Assembly: GCA_038503065.1 (NCBI GenBank)
Contig: JBCAMK010000003.1
Span: 2,790,001 to 2,854,000, forward strand
From: Paragyromitra xinjiangensis
Lineage: Eukaryota > Ascomycota > Pezizomycetes > Pezizales > Discinaceae
DNA: 64,000 bases
Reading direction: 5' to 3'
A program made the translations under genes and the position numbers. The notes beneath the pieces are model-generated. The model saw only the letters and a program-made list of their open reading frames with translations. It did not search any database and had not been told where the DNA came from. Shown here piece by piece: positions 1 to 12,390 of this stretch. Position 1 is the first letter of the stretch. Every line of letters starts with the position of its first letter.

Positions 1-509
1 TCTTGAGCACCAGCTCCTCGGGGGAGTTTGTGCACCGTGACGAGCAGGGCAACCCCGTTGCCACAGAAATGGTTAACGGTTTCTTGGAAGAACCATCATC
101 ACCTGACGGCCTCGCTTCGCCGACACTTGCCCGACGCCCGAAACCGGCCTCGGATAATCAACTCGCTGCAAGCGGGAAACGCCGTAGTGGATCACTTCTT
201 CACAAGCCGCGTTCGGGTGATCTCGTTCATCCGCCAAAATTCATGGAAGAGGGTGGATTGGAAGATATTGTCAAGTGGATGATTAAGGCTGATCCGGACG
301 ATAGGCCTACTGTCTCAGAATTGCTGGATAGGCATGAACTACAGTGGGTGGATATGAGAAGGAGGGCTGCAGCTACGGTATTTGAAGGGCTTTGGGGTCC
401 TGATGATTCCTTGCTGAGCAGTCTGAGCGAAGATGAAGATATGGTGGGTAGCCAGTCCGCGTCTTCTGAGGTTGGGAATTACAATGAGGATTGGAGGATG
501 GAGATGTGA
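1..509 (+). CDS. Wee1-like protein kinase, C-terminal fragment
   Basis: Partial gene: the reading frame is open to the left edge and ends at TGA 507-509. The last about 90 residues match the C-lobe end of Wee1-family kinases: a segment like IVKWMIKADPDDRPT is the usual helix after the conserved C-lobe Arg motif, followed by QWVDMRRRAAATVFEGLWGP, close to the fungal Wee1 signature ending in FEG-WGP. Wee1 kinases phosphorylate the inhibitory tyrosine of Cdc2/Cdk1 and delay mitotic entry (family knowledge). A Ser/Pro-rich insert of about 80 residues precedes the C-lobe end, and the tail is acidic (SSLSEDEDM). The catalytic loop and ATP site lie outside the window, so activity cannot be judged. 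Confidence 0.8.
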   Translation, partial: LSTSSSGEFVHRDEQGNPVATEMVNGFLEEPSSPDGLASPTLARRPKPASDNQLAASGKRRSGSLLHKPRSGDLVHPPKFMEEGGLEDIVKWMIKADPDDRPTVSELLDRHELQWVDMRRRAAATVFEGLWGPDDSLLSSLSEDEDMVGSQSASSEVGNYNEDWRMEM

Positions 510-3500
510 ATAGGAGACCAAAAGTTGAGTTTAGGAGCATATCGACCGAATCGGCTCGACAAGTACTTGAGCGGAGAATGCATCATCGATTATCAGATCT
601 TTCGATGGTTTTAGAGCAAATTACGGTCTCGGCCTGTCGAAGCTAGTGGCTACATTTACGCTTGTCTTGAATATCAACAGCGTCTTCTTTTTTTGCTCTT
701 GTTTTTGCCGTTCTTTCGGAAGTTTGGGCGGGAATTTGTGTTTTGGTCTCAGGCTACAGCATCTTGGAAAGGACGTTTGGTTTGAGGTTCGGAAAAAAAA
801 AGAAAAAGCTTGGAAACTTGGAAATTTCTGTTCTTCGTTTGCTGTTCCTTTTGTTTTGGGGACTGCTAAGTTTTCGGAATTTGCTTTCTTTTTCGTCACG
901 GAGCAAAATTGGTTGGTCGTCTTGTTGTTTTCCTCTTTTCTTTCGCATACTCTAGTGGTACGGACTGGTGCATATGTCGGAATATTCTCATCTCCCTTCT
1001 TTGTGTGTTTTCTATGGGATTGGCCGGGTTGTTTCTTGTTCTTTTCTTTCTCTTCGGCTTCTTTTTCGACTTCTACATAGGATTTGCTCTCTTCTTTCTC
1101 TCTTTTTGTCTCACGGTTTTTTATTCACACTGGAGTTCTATGAGTTGTTCTTGACTTCTTCCTTGAAATGTTCATCACTTTCATTACCTTCTTTTCTATG
1201 TTCTAGTTACGACTGGGTTGTGGTTTGTACTGTCTGGGTTCGTTCGGTTGGTGGCTGGCTGGTATGCTTGTGAGGCTTTCTGTTGTTCTTTTTTCAAGTT
1301 TCAGCGAGCGGTTGTGATACCAACCCAACTAACTGCGGGCTGTTTTTACGCTTCTTTTTTTTGAACTTCTTTTACGATACTAAATTCTTATTATATATAC
1401 TTTTTTATTTTTATTTTTTTCCTACCTCCAAACCCCTTACCATGTGTTAAGTTGGCTAAAATTAGTTACTTGGTGTGGGGGATGAGGGGGGACAAAAAGT
1501 GATGACTATGATGAAGACTTTGTAAAAGTAGTGGTATGAATGATAGGTGAAGAGGACAAGTAAGAGGGTGAATGTAATTAGGTAGAAATACATATCTGAG
1601 AAGCGCTTGAAATGATGATGTTCACACTTGAATTTGTGATTTTCTTTGATACTTGGATATTGTGCACGATCCTCAAGTAGATCACAATAGAATTGGACTC
1701 TTTGCCTGGATATGGCGTACCCAGCGGATCACGGGTAGGTCGGGTCGTATCTACAAAAGGTGGAAAGTTTTCTCGAGCTTATGACCTGAGGACTTGGGAT
1801 TCTGGCCTGTTTCAACGCGTATATAGTCGGATGAGAACGGGGTTGATGTTGGCAATCGGCTTCCTATAGTTGGTCTACCTTTCAGCTTATCTATTTGTGC
1901 TACCTGAGGATACGGATCTATTCTAAGCCTAGTGTCGCAAGTACTTGAAAAGCTTACTGGTAAAGAGGCTTGAAAGGAAACATCAATCACGTCCTTTCCT
2001 TTTCCTTAACGCTGATCAGCAACCGATCTGTTGGCAACATGGATTTCCGATGGGTGTTCCTTTTATTTCCATTCGGCGCTTGCTATTCGGATCTTCCCGT
2101 CCTCCCCTCTTCAGCTCCGTTTGGCAGCTCTCTGAGTTGGCCAGCGGGAAGAGATCGTCGAGCTGGAGTTTTATGTTGGTGGTAGATCTGTATATAGGCT
2201 TTTAGCTGCGGTGGGACGCTGTTTCTCGGACAATTGAGTGGCTTGTTTGCGCGGGGTTTCAACAGGTGGGTGGGCTGGGTACGAGTGATATGCTGTGACA
2301 GTACGTATATTCTGCTCGTTTCTATTTTTGCTTTTTTGTTTCATTAAGCGTATGTAATCGATAAGACCATGACCCTATAGCGTGAAGGGGGTTTCGGGGG
2401 CTGACTCGCTTCTGCCGTTTTCGGCGACCGGGAGTTTTGGGATCGAGAAATCGAGAAATCAAGCTACTGTAGATCTTATTTGGGGGGTCCTATGAGACTA
2501 GGTCTGAGATATAGGAGATTCTCAACGGATATTTAGATGATCTTAACTGTTCTATCTGTATAATTTGTTGGGTACTAGCCGTTCAGTTGTGATGGTGCTT
2601 TCGTAACTTTTTGTTTGTTTCATTTTTTTTACTGGATTGTCTTGGGGACATCTCTTATAGCTGTATGTGGTAATACTCCTCGATTACTTGCTGGCTTAGG
2701 TCTGCCTTTTGGGCCGTTCTATGACTATGAAGGGGGAACTAGAATTCTATTTTTAAAACGGTAGGTGTATCGGTGTTTGTCTCGAGATTCTGCCAGCTGT
2801 CGCCGTTTAGAAAAATCTTGAAGAACTCTGCTACTAATTTTTCTTTTGTGATAGCCTATTTTGGTTTAACATTACATAGGAAGAAAGAAAGAAAACTCAC
2901 TTAAAAAAAGCGCCACTAATATGCTCTCAGAGAATTCATGATCGAATTACCGGCTCCGTTTTGGTAATACTAGGGCTCTGGAAAGGAATTGAATTTATTG
3001 AAGCTATACTAGAAAGTTGACGTTGGCGGGATTAGGTCACAGTGAGAGAAATAGTCATATCATTATTTCCCCTCTCATCGCTTCAAGATACACACGGGCT
3101 ACCTGGTGTCAGATGTACTTCGGAGTTTCGCCAGACAGGATCGAACCCCTTGCGAGTGGTCATCACGCTCACTCTTGGGGGGCTTTGTCGCTGAGGTTTG
3201 ATTATGGGAACTATTTTGTGGTTGTGTTGTAGTAATGGTAGCTATATTTGGGAAGTGGACGGTTTGCGTATGTTTGTCGCGGCATTATGAGTCACGAGGG
3301 CTCACTCGGTGTTCAACTAAGTAAAACTAACTATATACTTAACTCAGGATAATAAGTTGAACAAGATATTCAAGAGAAAACTCATTGAATCTAAACTCTA
3401 TTCAGAAACCATGATAAAACATTGACAAGAAACCAGCAACCACTCGGAGTAGAAATTGCCGATATAACCAATACCACAAGGCCAACATCCGCCCAGTAAA

Positions 3501-3631
3501 GAATTATGAGAGGAAAAAAAAAGGAAGAAAACCCCTCCCAGCCGTACCCGACCAAAAAACGCCCCCAAAAAACGGTAAGAAAAAATGAACTCATACACCA
3601 TAACCCAGTTACTATTTATCCAAGAAAGTCT
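510..3631. other. Long intergenic stretch without a supported gene
   Basis: About 3.1 kb between convergent genes. The first 900 bp are T-rich and probably hold the kinase 3' UTR. Short open frames occur (for example 1945-2205 and 3017-3232), but none has recognisable domains or splice partners. A T-arm-like string near 3140 on the minus strand does not fold as a tRNA. Confidence 0.6.
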
Positions 3632-4902
3632 TCATACCCCCACTGTCAGGCAATCATCCAGCAATCCCCTCAGTTGCCTTCTATCGTCCACGGCACCGCC
3701 TTCCCATCCCTCTACGTCAACTTGTCCTACGTATTGCTCCTCCCCGCTTACTTCGTAATCTCTTTCGTACCATCCACCCGCCATAATCTTTTTCATGCTT
3801 AACGGTAGCTGCGCTAGGAGGTTATCGCCTAGCGCTAGAGACAGCCTCACGTCGTGCATCCCCAGCAGTGGCTTCTCAACGGGGTTCCATTTCTTTTTAG
3901 GCGCGAGTTTACGGTATTTATCGGTCTGTACGTAGTTTGGCCCGTTTGACCGTACCCTTGTGATTATGGTGGAGAGGATCTCCTTGACGAAGGTTTCGGC
4001 AGCAACATTCATGAATACAGCCGCATCCGGGGAACAACCGCCGGGAATGCCTTCTTCATAGCAAATTGGGTTCATGCGTAGACGGATGGATTCGATATCG
4101 GGAAATTCGCCTGATTCGGAGGAGAGGGGCATAGTGTAGCGTTGTTTAATCTCAGATTCCCAGTTCGTCTTTGTGAGCCCTGCGCTCATGGGAGGCAGGG
4201 CTTCAGGGATCTTGACTTGTTTCGCTAGATGGTATTCTTGGAGCATGCTACCGAGCATGTCCTCGACATCCCCGAGCTATTAATCTCAATGTATCAGCCG
4301 GAATCCTCCATTCTTAAAGTAGGGGACACGTGCTGCTGTAGGAACTTCCTTGATCCTTCTTCTCTCCCTTGCTGATATAGCCATGACTTCCTTCTTTAAC
4401 CGCTTCTCGTTTATGTCCCCCGCTGGCATCTTGGCAATAGCGCTGGGTTTGTCACTGGCCGAGACCCAGGCTGCAACATCTGTAGGCGGTATATCCCTCA
4501 TCGAGTTCCCCCACATAGCTACTAGTAACTGATTATGTAGTCTAATTGTCGGACCCTTAACGAAACCTCCGATCATTCTCGAGAGCTCTTCCTGGTTGAG
4601 TCTGCCTGTAGTTTCGTCTTTCAGCACTGTCCGACCCTACAAAGAGCTGCTCCATGCAACTAACCTGTTAAGAATCCACTCAGAGCCTCTTTATAGATGT
4701 TCCAACTCTCCTTCCCCAGCGCACGTTTAAGCGTATCGTACATCGGTTCCACATCGATTCTAGGAACTACCGGGGGTCCCGGTGGAGGTGGGAGTGGCGC
4801 TTTCGCGGGGTGTTTTCCGCCCTGTTTAGAGGAGACGTTATTCGGTGCTGCTGAACTTGAAGTTGGTCGGCTTGTCGGGGTTTGCGCGTCCATGTCAACC
4901 AT
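3632..4902 (-). CDS. HFI1: SAGA complex subunit Hfi1/Ada1
   Basis: Transcription co-activator subunit that holds the SAGA histone acetyltransferase core together through a histone-fold domain (family knowledge). Exon 1 is 4902-4665 and exon 2 starts about 4626 after a very short 38-bp intron. The family pattern is clear: RIDVEPMYDTLKRALG...WNIYKEALSGFL near residue 50-80, then LNQEELSRMIGGFV, then the C-terminal block TNWESEIKQRYTMPLSSESG, EFPDIESIRLRMNPICYEEG and MHDVRLSLALGDNLL. The N-terminus is Pro/Ser-rich. The exon 2-3 junction (about 4260-4330) is not resolved: exon 3 is read from about 4277, but no ordinary GT..AG pair gives the right phase. It lies tail to tail with the Wee1-like gene across the long gap. 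Confidence 0.85.
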
Positions 4903-5300
4903 GTTTTATGAGCGCCACCGGCTAGGGGGCGAAATATTTCCTAGACGGGATATGTAAATACTCGTACAGCGCGAGGGGATGAAAACGAGGGATCGTCGCG
5001 CGTGAGGGGGAATGGCGGGAGGGGTTTCGCGTGTGTGGGGGAGCAGGAGCTTTTGGAGATTGGTGGGTTGTGAACACTGCTGCTGGGCAAGGCGAGGTTG
5101 GAATAAGGTTAGGGGTTACCCGGCGGTAATGTGCCTCTTGCCGATTTGAGGGAATGGCGCCATACACACTGTGCAACTCTCCGGATCCCTCCGAGTGCTG
5201 GGATTGAGAAATTGGGCCAATTAAATGTTTGGGTTGTACTCAATAATTGTCTCGAATAAATTACACCACATGAATGTCCTTAAACCACAGCACAGCTATT
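4903..5300. other. Intergenic, HFI1 promoter side
   Basis: 398 bp between the ArAE_2 gene stop and the HFI1 start, both on the minus strand. It must hold the ArAE_2 3' UTR and the HFI1 promoter. No clear motif or reading frame was found. Confidence 0.6.
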
Positions 5301-8300
5301 CTAAATCTCCAACATTTCCTCTTCCAGCGTCCCATAAAGTCTCTCCACAGTTTGAATAGCCTCATAAAGACCTTCCGAAATACGCCCCGTAACCAGAACT
5401 ACGCCAATCCCAATCAGCTCCGCCGAGAAAAATAGTAACAATGGGAGCCTTACCATAAGCATAAATCAAAGCAAAGTCTTCATCACTCTCCCCCTCCGTG
5501 CCGCGAACTTGCTCCCTGAATGTAAACAACTTAGCCAACAACCTGTCTCTCGCCCTGTCCGTGTTCGGCAAACGCTCCGGAAGTGGGAATCCAAGCCTAA
5601 TTGAACTTGCTAGAACTATTCCACACCACACTTATCAGTCTCCGTTTCCATGCCAATCCATTACGAAAAAAACTAACCATAGAATAAATGACTAATTCTT
5701 GCACATAAATCACCTCTCTCCTTCTTCGTATACTCCAATATATCCGCCTCCCTTCTGTTCGCCTTTGGATCCTTTGAAATCATCACGCTCATACCATGGA
5801 ACGCATCTAAGATCGCTTGATTGGCACTCAAGATCTTCTTATACTCTTCCGCCGGAAACGGACCCTTCAATCTCAGCTCATGTGGTGCTGCAGCAGCAAG
5901 AGTTCCGAGTCGAAGCAGCGCCTTCTGAAGCGCATGTTCCTCCGATATGTTGAGATAAGTCTTCTCACTCTCACCCTCAACCAGACTATTAAGGGGGTCC
6001 CGACGCCAAATCAACGCCATTCTTAACCAAAGCACACAGAGCCCTCTCCGAAGCTGCTGGCGCGCACTGATAGGCCAGATAACAAGGTTAACAAAGAGAC
6101 CCCAAATCACACCGACCGTGACGGCGACAAAACGATGGAGTACAATCTCCGTAATAATCGGGTTCACCCCACCCTCATCGTCATCATCATCCGCATCGGC
6201 CATCGTTAGCGAATACGCATATAGCACGCTTAGGTTATACGTTAGTAAAATAAACCTCCCAAACGTAGCCTGCTTCCAATTCAGAATGATCCAAAAGCAC
6301 GGCACGGACACAGCCCATCCAAACGCTGACAAGATATATGGGTTTGCCCCGATTGCTAACCATGCTCCGAGTGCCAGAATTGCTCCTACGACTGTGCCGA
6401 GCACACGAAGGTTTCCGGAATTGTTGGTTTGGCCAAGTGTCATAGAAATGACAATCATATAGGAGACTAGACCCCACTCGCCACGCCAGTGGGAGTATGT
6501 GGGACGTGTGAGGGGGATGAAAGCCGGGAGAGCGTAGATGGCGGCGCCGAGACCGACTTTGATGGAGAATTTGACTTCGTCACGGCGGAAGAGACGCATG
6601 GCCTGCCAGAGTTTATAGGTGAATGGGACTTTAGCTTCGGGGGAGACATTTGGGATTGTTGTGCGGGGTTTTAGTTTTGGGGTTTGTGGATCCTCTACTA
6701 GAAGATCTAGATTGCGTCAATCTCTTGCACTGTTCTGTAGAAACCTAGTAGTGGATTACCTTCTTCGTCCTTTTCCTTCCTACCCTTCCCCCAGCCCTTC
6801 CAGAACTTCAACCACGCCCACGTCCTCGGTTTCTGACGTTGCAAACACTCCATCTGCTCCAGGATATCCAAAAACTCCAACATCTCCTCCGCAAAATACA
6901 ACAAGCACGTACTAAAATACCCACAACTCGCAGCAATCTCCTCAACATCCGCTGCCTCCGCCATAGGCCGTGCTTTTGTGACCGCCTCAGAACGATACAA
7001 CGTATTCAGTGCCTCTACTCTCGCCTCCGAGTACAACTCAATTGCCTGTTTTAGCGACCTGCGAAACTCCGTGTTGACAGCAATGCGGTACTTAGGCCCC
7101 GATGAGAACGGAAGCTCATCAAGCATAAGTTTGAGTGTGTATGCAAGAGACTTCATTGGCGGGCCGAGGTGGAAGATGAATGTGTCGAAGATGGTAATAG
7201 GGGCGTTGGGATCCTCCATCTCCGAGGAGTCACTCTCAGCTCCGGTGTCGGAGGCAGGGGCGGATGGCCAAGAGAAGGGGTCGGGAATGGGATATGGTTC
7301 GTGATCTGGGGGTGTGAATAGCTGGGGACCTTCACTGGTAACGCTCTGGAACCCGAATCGCGGTATTGGGGTGCTGGTTTCGGCGGCTAGTTTTTGAGCC
7401 TGTGAGAGAAGGCTGAATTGCGTGGAGGCGGCACTGCGAAGGCCACCGATGTGTTGGGCGAGACGCTTGAGAGGTTAGTGTTATTGAATATTTGAGGTTT
7501 GGGAGAGTTTACCTGCATGCACTCGACTAGTTTCTTTTCGAGGACGTATTCTTTCTCGGTACCTCTGACGTAGTGCTCGTATTTGGCTTCCCGGAGGTTC
7601 TTCATTAGAGACGTAAATACAGTTCTGTGGCTCGTCGCGGCCTTTGTGAACTCTGGTCGTAATAATTCATCCTCAGAACCTTTTAAGAAGCTCCGAGTAA
7701 TTATAGTCAACTTTATAAAATCAGCAAAATGCCTTCCCACTTGAATCTGTTAAACTCTTACCATCTCCGAGAATGAATCTGTCGATTTAATCATCAACAG
7801 CCTCAGCTCACTGACAGCACTCGAAGGCCACAATAGCAATGCCAAAAAGTTCGATATCGTAATTGCCATTATAACTATCGTCAAAACCTGGTAGATCTTC
7901 CCCATGGTAAAACCTCCAAGTTGCACATTTTCTACTATCTATCAGCAAACAGCATCCGAGTGGATACATCACCGAAAAGGCCTACCCTCTTTCGTTAAGA
8001 TCGTAATAATCGCAATTGAAGCCATTGAACATGCTACAGACACAGTCGGACTCGCCATAACCTGTTTAGTGTACCCAATAATGCCAAGCCCACCGGCACA
8101 GAAGAAAAGGAGAACAAGAGCATGACCTATTTAGTTAGTATAGATTGAAAGAGTCGCTTGGGAGGAAAGGTACCCAGTTCAATTAAGTCCCGCCTGGCGA
8201 AGAGGTTAGAAAGCCCCATGCTAGAATCAGTTAGTTGTGAGTAGCTATGATAAGTAAACGAAATACTATTGATACCTTCCGATAGAAACTACGGCGCTAT

Positions 8301-9374
8301 ATGCAAATGCAGCTAAAGCGTAGAGTGTGGCTTCATACATGCCTAGATTGGAGAATTAGTGTTGCAATTCGCGGGGATTAGTGGAATGGTGCTTACTGCC
8401 GGCGGATCGTGCTAGGTGGCAACGGATTATGTTAATTAAAATTCACGGTATTTAATACGATTAGATCTCTATTGATAGGAAGATTACCGGGATGAAAATA
8501 TACTACTAAATGTTAGCCTTTTATGTGTTCAAATGTGGTACACTGATGTACTTACCTGCAAAAGTTGCAACCTAGGCCCCCATAGCCAAGTCAGCCTTAA
8601 GTACTCTATTACCTAAAACCAATAGGAAATTCAGCGACAGGGAGGGTATGATGGAGCTTTCTGCTAAACCAAGCTTGCCAAGTTTAGATCTAGCAAGGTT
8701 TGGTAGCCAGCCTATACCCTCTCTCCCGGTAAACCCCACATTGGCTTGGTTTCCAAGCTCCAGTGAATATTTAAATACCATATGTTTCCCGTCATATCTC
8801 CCCAACGTCGCAGCAATAGGAGCCACAAATCTATTCCCAACCTTTCATCAGCTCTCCTCTGGGATCGCCCTCTAAGGCTATTTCAAACAGGCAGAATCAC
8901 AAACGTTGCCAGACTTCCTAGAAAATATGCAAACGAGCACTTCATCACCATCTTCCCCTTTTTCGACATTACAGCCCCGACACAATTGCTCGCGCATCTC
9001 ACGAATGTCCGGCCAGTCGAAGCTACGCGTGATACTCCCCGTTGCCCATTCAGCAAAGGGGTTGTGTCTGAAAATTGGTCTCCATAGGTGGTGGTGCTCT
9101 CACTTTCTACGGTCAGTACTTGTAATATAGGTTTGGTACCTTAAGGGTACTTACGTTCCACTAAGCGTATAGTTCCGCGGAAGGTTGGACCACGACCTGT
9201 GAATTCGCGTGCCAGTTGATGGGATGATAACAGACGCCTTCCTGACCTATGACGCCATAGTCAGACAACAGAAGAAACACAGATACGATACGATACGCGA
9301 CGACTCACAATATTCTGCGGCCTAACGTGTTTCTTCTTCACGTCCGAATTAGAAGGCGTCGATGAAGACGACAT
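5301..9374 (-). CDS. ArAE_2/DUF2421 (FUSC-like) membrane protein
   Basis: Large fungal membrane protein of the aromatic-acid-exporter-like/Brefeldin-sensitivity family; the substrate is unknown. I rebuilt 16 exons: 9374-9309, 9246-9155, 9102-8889, 8841-8779, 8571-8556, 8505-8488, 8411-8397, 8342-8276, 8220-8174, 8126-7986, 7931-7762, 7710-7513, 7465-6760, 6706-5678, 5630-5454, 5398-5301. They sum to 3117 nt (1038 aa), within the family's usual range. The N-terminal transmembrane block carries KCSFAYFLGSLATF, LGRYDGKHM, VVYFHPARSAGSMYEATLYA and GHALVLLFFCAGGLG. The C-terminal block carries RRDEVKFSIKVGLGAAIYA, HWRGEWGLVSYM, the acidic loop ADADDDDDEGG and LIWPISARQ. Exons 5-7 are microexons of 16, 18 and 15 nt. 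Start chosen at 9374 (MSSSSTPSNSD); an in-frame ATG lies further upstream. Confidence 0.85.
8397..8571 (-). other. Three consecutive microexons (16, 18, 15 nt)
   Basis: Exon 5 is 8571-8556 (16 nt), exon 6 is 8505-8488 (18 nt) and exon 7 is 8411-8397 (15 nt). They are separated by introns of 50 and 76 bp with donors GTAAGT and GTAATC; exon 7 is followed by donor GTAAGC. Joined with exons 4 and 8, they restore the conserved family stretch from DGKHMVATFAVVYFHP to ARSAGSMYEATLYA without a frame break. No single open frame covers this part, so automatic gene calling would probably lose it. Confidence 0.8.
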
Positions 9375-10141
9375 CGTGGGTGCTTCTGTGTAGAAGAGAG
9401 ATTCAAACCTATGCAAGAGAGCAGGGAAGCTCCACGCATATATTGCTGCCTTCTGTTGGCTAAATGCTGGCATTTCAAGACGGGCAGGGTCCGCGTTGCC
9501 AAGATTATCCGATCCTGGTTCGTAGATCAGCCTTGTCGCTGAGGTTATCTCCGGCGCGTGAGACTGCCGATGTGACATCGCGGTTCACGAGTTATCACAC
9601 GGTCAGTTTATGTGTGTTGATCTTAAGGCAACACAGCCTTTTCTCTCCCCCCACACAAGCCTTCGGAGGCATACTTAAGCAGGTAGCATATTGTTCCCCG
9701 CATATGCGAACGGCAGCCCCATATTGTTTTTTTGCGGTTTTTTTCTGGGGAACGTGTCGTATTTTGTCGCCGCTGCACGATTCTCGTGTGGTGAAGTGTG
9801 CTAGAAACGAGCGCTGTGATTGGTTAGATCACTCCAGGATATAAAAAATTTTATGCATGCATAAAGGAAACTTCAACGCATAGCTGTTCTGCTATTATTC
9901 GTGTCGGGGAAAAGTAAATGAGATGTGAAACTGGTTTTTACATCACAATATGCAGAGAGTCTTCGGCAAGTGAAGACTAATCGTGTGAGTCTGGTCATAT
10001 CTAGAAACCGGTAAAAACACCTTGGCAGCTATCATTTTGTTGAGAAATATATACACCTGCAGACCAAAGTGGTCTTCTATCAAACACCGTTTCCCGAGTA
10101 AGAAGTTCAAATAAAGATATTTTCGCCGTAATAGCCGTATT
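9375..10141. other. Intergenic between ArAE_2 and HIS7
   Basis: 767 bp containing the ArAE_2 promoter and the HIS7 3' UTR. An ATTGG (inverse CCAAT) near 9817 is followed by an A/T-rich TATA-like run at about 9840-9856 on the plus strand, but no coding frame follows it. Confidence 0.5.
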
Positions 10142-11993
10142 CTATAGGTCGTCCTCTACATCCCTCACTAGCAAGTTCTTCTCCGCCAAAAATTCCTTCA
10201 CCTGCTTCACTGTATATTCTTGTCTGTGGAACTATACATATCGAATATAAATCAGTATGCAGTTTCCCAGCTTCCTAAAAGACAAAAGAGGCAACTCACC
10301 ATCCCAGCACCTAATGCAGCATCCGTAGTAGTCTTCTTAAACACCTCCTCGAAATGCCCAGGATTACCCGCTCCACTGCTGGCAATAACCGGAATCTTAA
10401 TAGTGTTCTTGACAAGATCGATAAGCTCCAAATCGAACCCAGAGTTCGTTCCATCTTTATCGATACAGTTCAACAGGATCTCCCCCGCACCCATAGCTTC
10501 CACCGCGGACACCAGTTGCTGCACGTCCATATCCCTCCCCTCCCTCCCTCCCTTAATCGTGCACTGATACCAGCAGTACTTCTCCCCAGAAGGCCCCTCC
10601 TTCTTCGTCTTAATCGTATTCCTCTCCGTCTCTTCCGGACTCTTCACATACACCCTCCTCGGATCAACACTCACTACGACCGCCTGACACCCGTACGCAC
10701 CACTGATACTCTCGATTGCCGTATCCCCCCTTAGTTCCTTCCCACGCCGATAATACTCCTCCGCTGCCGACACCGCATCACTCCCAATACTAACCTTATC
10801 CGCACCACTCTTAAAATACAGCGTCGCAACCTCCAGCGCACTGCGCTTGCTCCCATCTGTATCCACCACATCCCTAATTCCACCGCCAATCGTCAACGGC
10901 ACAAACACCGTCTCGCTCGTACGTCGCAGCACCTCCAACATCGGCAGATCCGCCAACGGACAATTCCGAAACGACGTAATATTCAAAAACGTAATCTCAT
11001 CCGCCCCGTCCTCATAATATCGTTTCGCCAGCTCTACAGGCTTCCCAAGGTTCCGTACATCCCCGCCAGAAGCCGTCTTTTCGCGTACATCGTACTGGTC
11101 CCCTTTCGTTACCACCAAATCACCTAGATCGTTTGTACGCACGTCTAGACACGCAATGATACGCTTCGTTAGTCCCCCTGCACCAGGTTTCTCCGCCACC
11201 TCTGTCGCAGTACCAGACAACGGTGCAAGCCGCTGACTCGACAAGAACGACTTCAATACGCGGAGCCCTGCAACTCCGCTCTTCTCAGGGTGGAATTGCG
11301 TCGCGAAGAGGTTCCCGCGGCCGATCGCACCAACGAATTCCTCATCGCCATACACAGCGCTCGCTACATCCCATCCCTGTAGTGCAGCACCTAGTGGTAC
11401 GGCGTAGGAGTGGACGTAGTAGTATTTCGAGTGAGGACGCAATCCATATAGTGATTCGGAGGTAAACTCGCGCGTCGCGGCAGAGTTCCAGCCGATGTGA
11501 GGAACGGATTTAGAGCTGGCGTCGAAGCGCTTTAGTGTTCCGGGGATGACACCGAGACCGGGGACGCCGGGGGATTCTTCGGAACCTTCGAAGAGTGCTT
11601 GTAGGCCAACGCAGATACCCATAAAAGGTTTACCGGAGGCGACGAATTTTTGGAGTGGTTCAATGAAGCCGGCTTTGGAGAGTGTTGTCATGCAATGGCC
11701 GAAGTGACCAACGCCGGGGAAGATTACGCGCTGAAGGAGGTTAATTTTCGTATTTTGTTTGGGCGTTGGAGGTGGAGGGAGGTATCTTGGGAAAATTACC
11801 TCTGCATTCTCGAGATCCGAAGGCTCCTTGATCCATACGACCTCGAAGCCGACTTTCTCGATCGCATTGACAAGTGACCGGACATTTCCCCTTCGTACTA
11901 TTAGCTAGGCTCCCCCCGAGCAGCAAAAGAGAGCAATTGAAGTTTTTGTAGGGGTGCTCACGCAACGAAATCTAGAAGGTGAACCTGAGGCAT
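10142..11993 (-). CDS. HIS7: Imidazole glycerol phosphate synthase (HisHF)
   Basis: Bifunctional histidine-pathway enzyme. The glutaminase half releases ammonia, which the cyclase half uses to make imidazole glycerol phosphate and AICAR. Exons 11993-11962, 11890-11800, 11730-10300 and 10231-10142 give 547 aa, the usual length for fungal HIS7. The N-terminal glutaminase shows [28 protein letters not shown], the nucleophile Cys near residue 81 in [12 protein letters not shown], and the His-Glu of QFHPEKS. The C-terminal barrel begins [15 protein letters not shown] and carries [42 protein letters not shown], ending [23 protein letters not shown] site 81 bp upstream suggests cross-pathway amino-acid control. 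DCD1 follows upstream on the same strand. Confidence 0.97.
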
Positions 11994-12390
11994 CTTTTCC
12001 GCGGCTATTATTCAATTAAGAAATTGGTGTCTCTGGCGAACCTCTGCGGGTAGATATAGCGCTGGTGGGCCCGTGAGTCAGATTCAATTCATGGTGGGGT
12101 GTTGCTGCCCCTCGTTTTGCCAAGACGGGAGGGAAAAAAACCCAACTTGACCTGAATGGGAAGGGAAATGACACAAGGTTATGTTGGATTTTATGCTTTT
12201 TTGAGGAGACCCTAGAAACATGATTGTCACTATTTGGTGTGGGGTTTGTTATCTAAGAGTAATCCGAAGTAGTTTTAAGCAGCGATGCTTTAGCAACTAT
12301 TATTATTAAAAACAGAAAAAGAACCGTAATGCTTGTGTGTTTGAGCTTTATCACTCTCTAATTAGCTATATAAGCCTTCATTTCATGCGT
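11994..12390. other. HIS7 promoter and DCD1 3' flank
   Basis: 397 bp between two minus-strand genes. Apart from the TGAGTCA site it contains A/T-rich sequence and no supported reading frame. Confidence 0.6.
12074..12080. promoter_or_regulatory. Gcn4/CpcA-type site TGAGTCA upstream of HIS7
   Basis: Perfect TGASTCA palindrome 81 bp before the HIS7 start codon (11993). Fungal amino-acid genes are commonly activated through this element by Gcn4/CPC1/CpcA. Regulation here is inferred from motif and position only. Confidence 0.65.

Noticed and set aside
3120..3200. Possible minus-strand tRNA (GGTTCGATCC-like T-loop near 3140).
   Set aside because: The T-stem does not pair and no anticodon or acceptor stem fits.
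8990..9085. A second frame in ArAE_2 exon 3 reading SFDWPDIREMREQL, similar to a motif in some family members, which would imply a frameshift.
   Set aside because: The other frame is open over the whole exon, joins both neighbours in phase and gives a typical N-terminus (DTTPLLNG), so no frameshift is needed.
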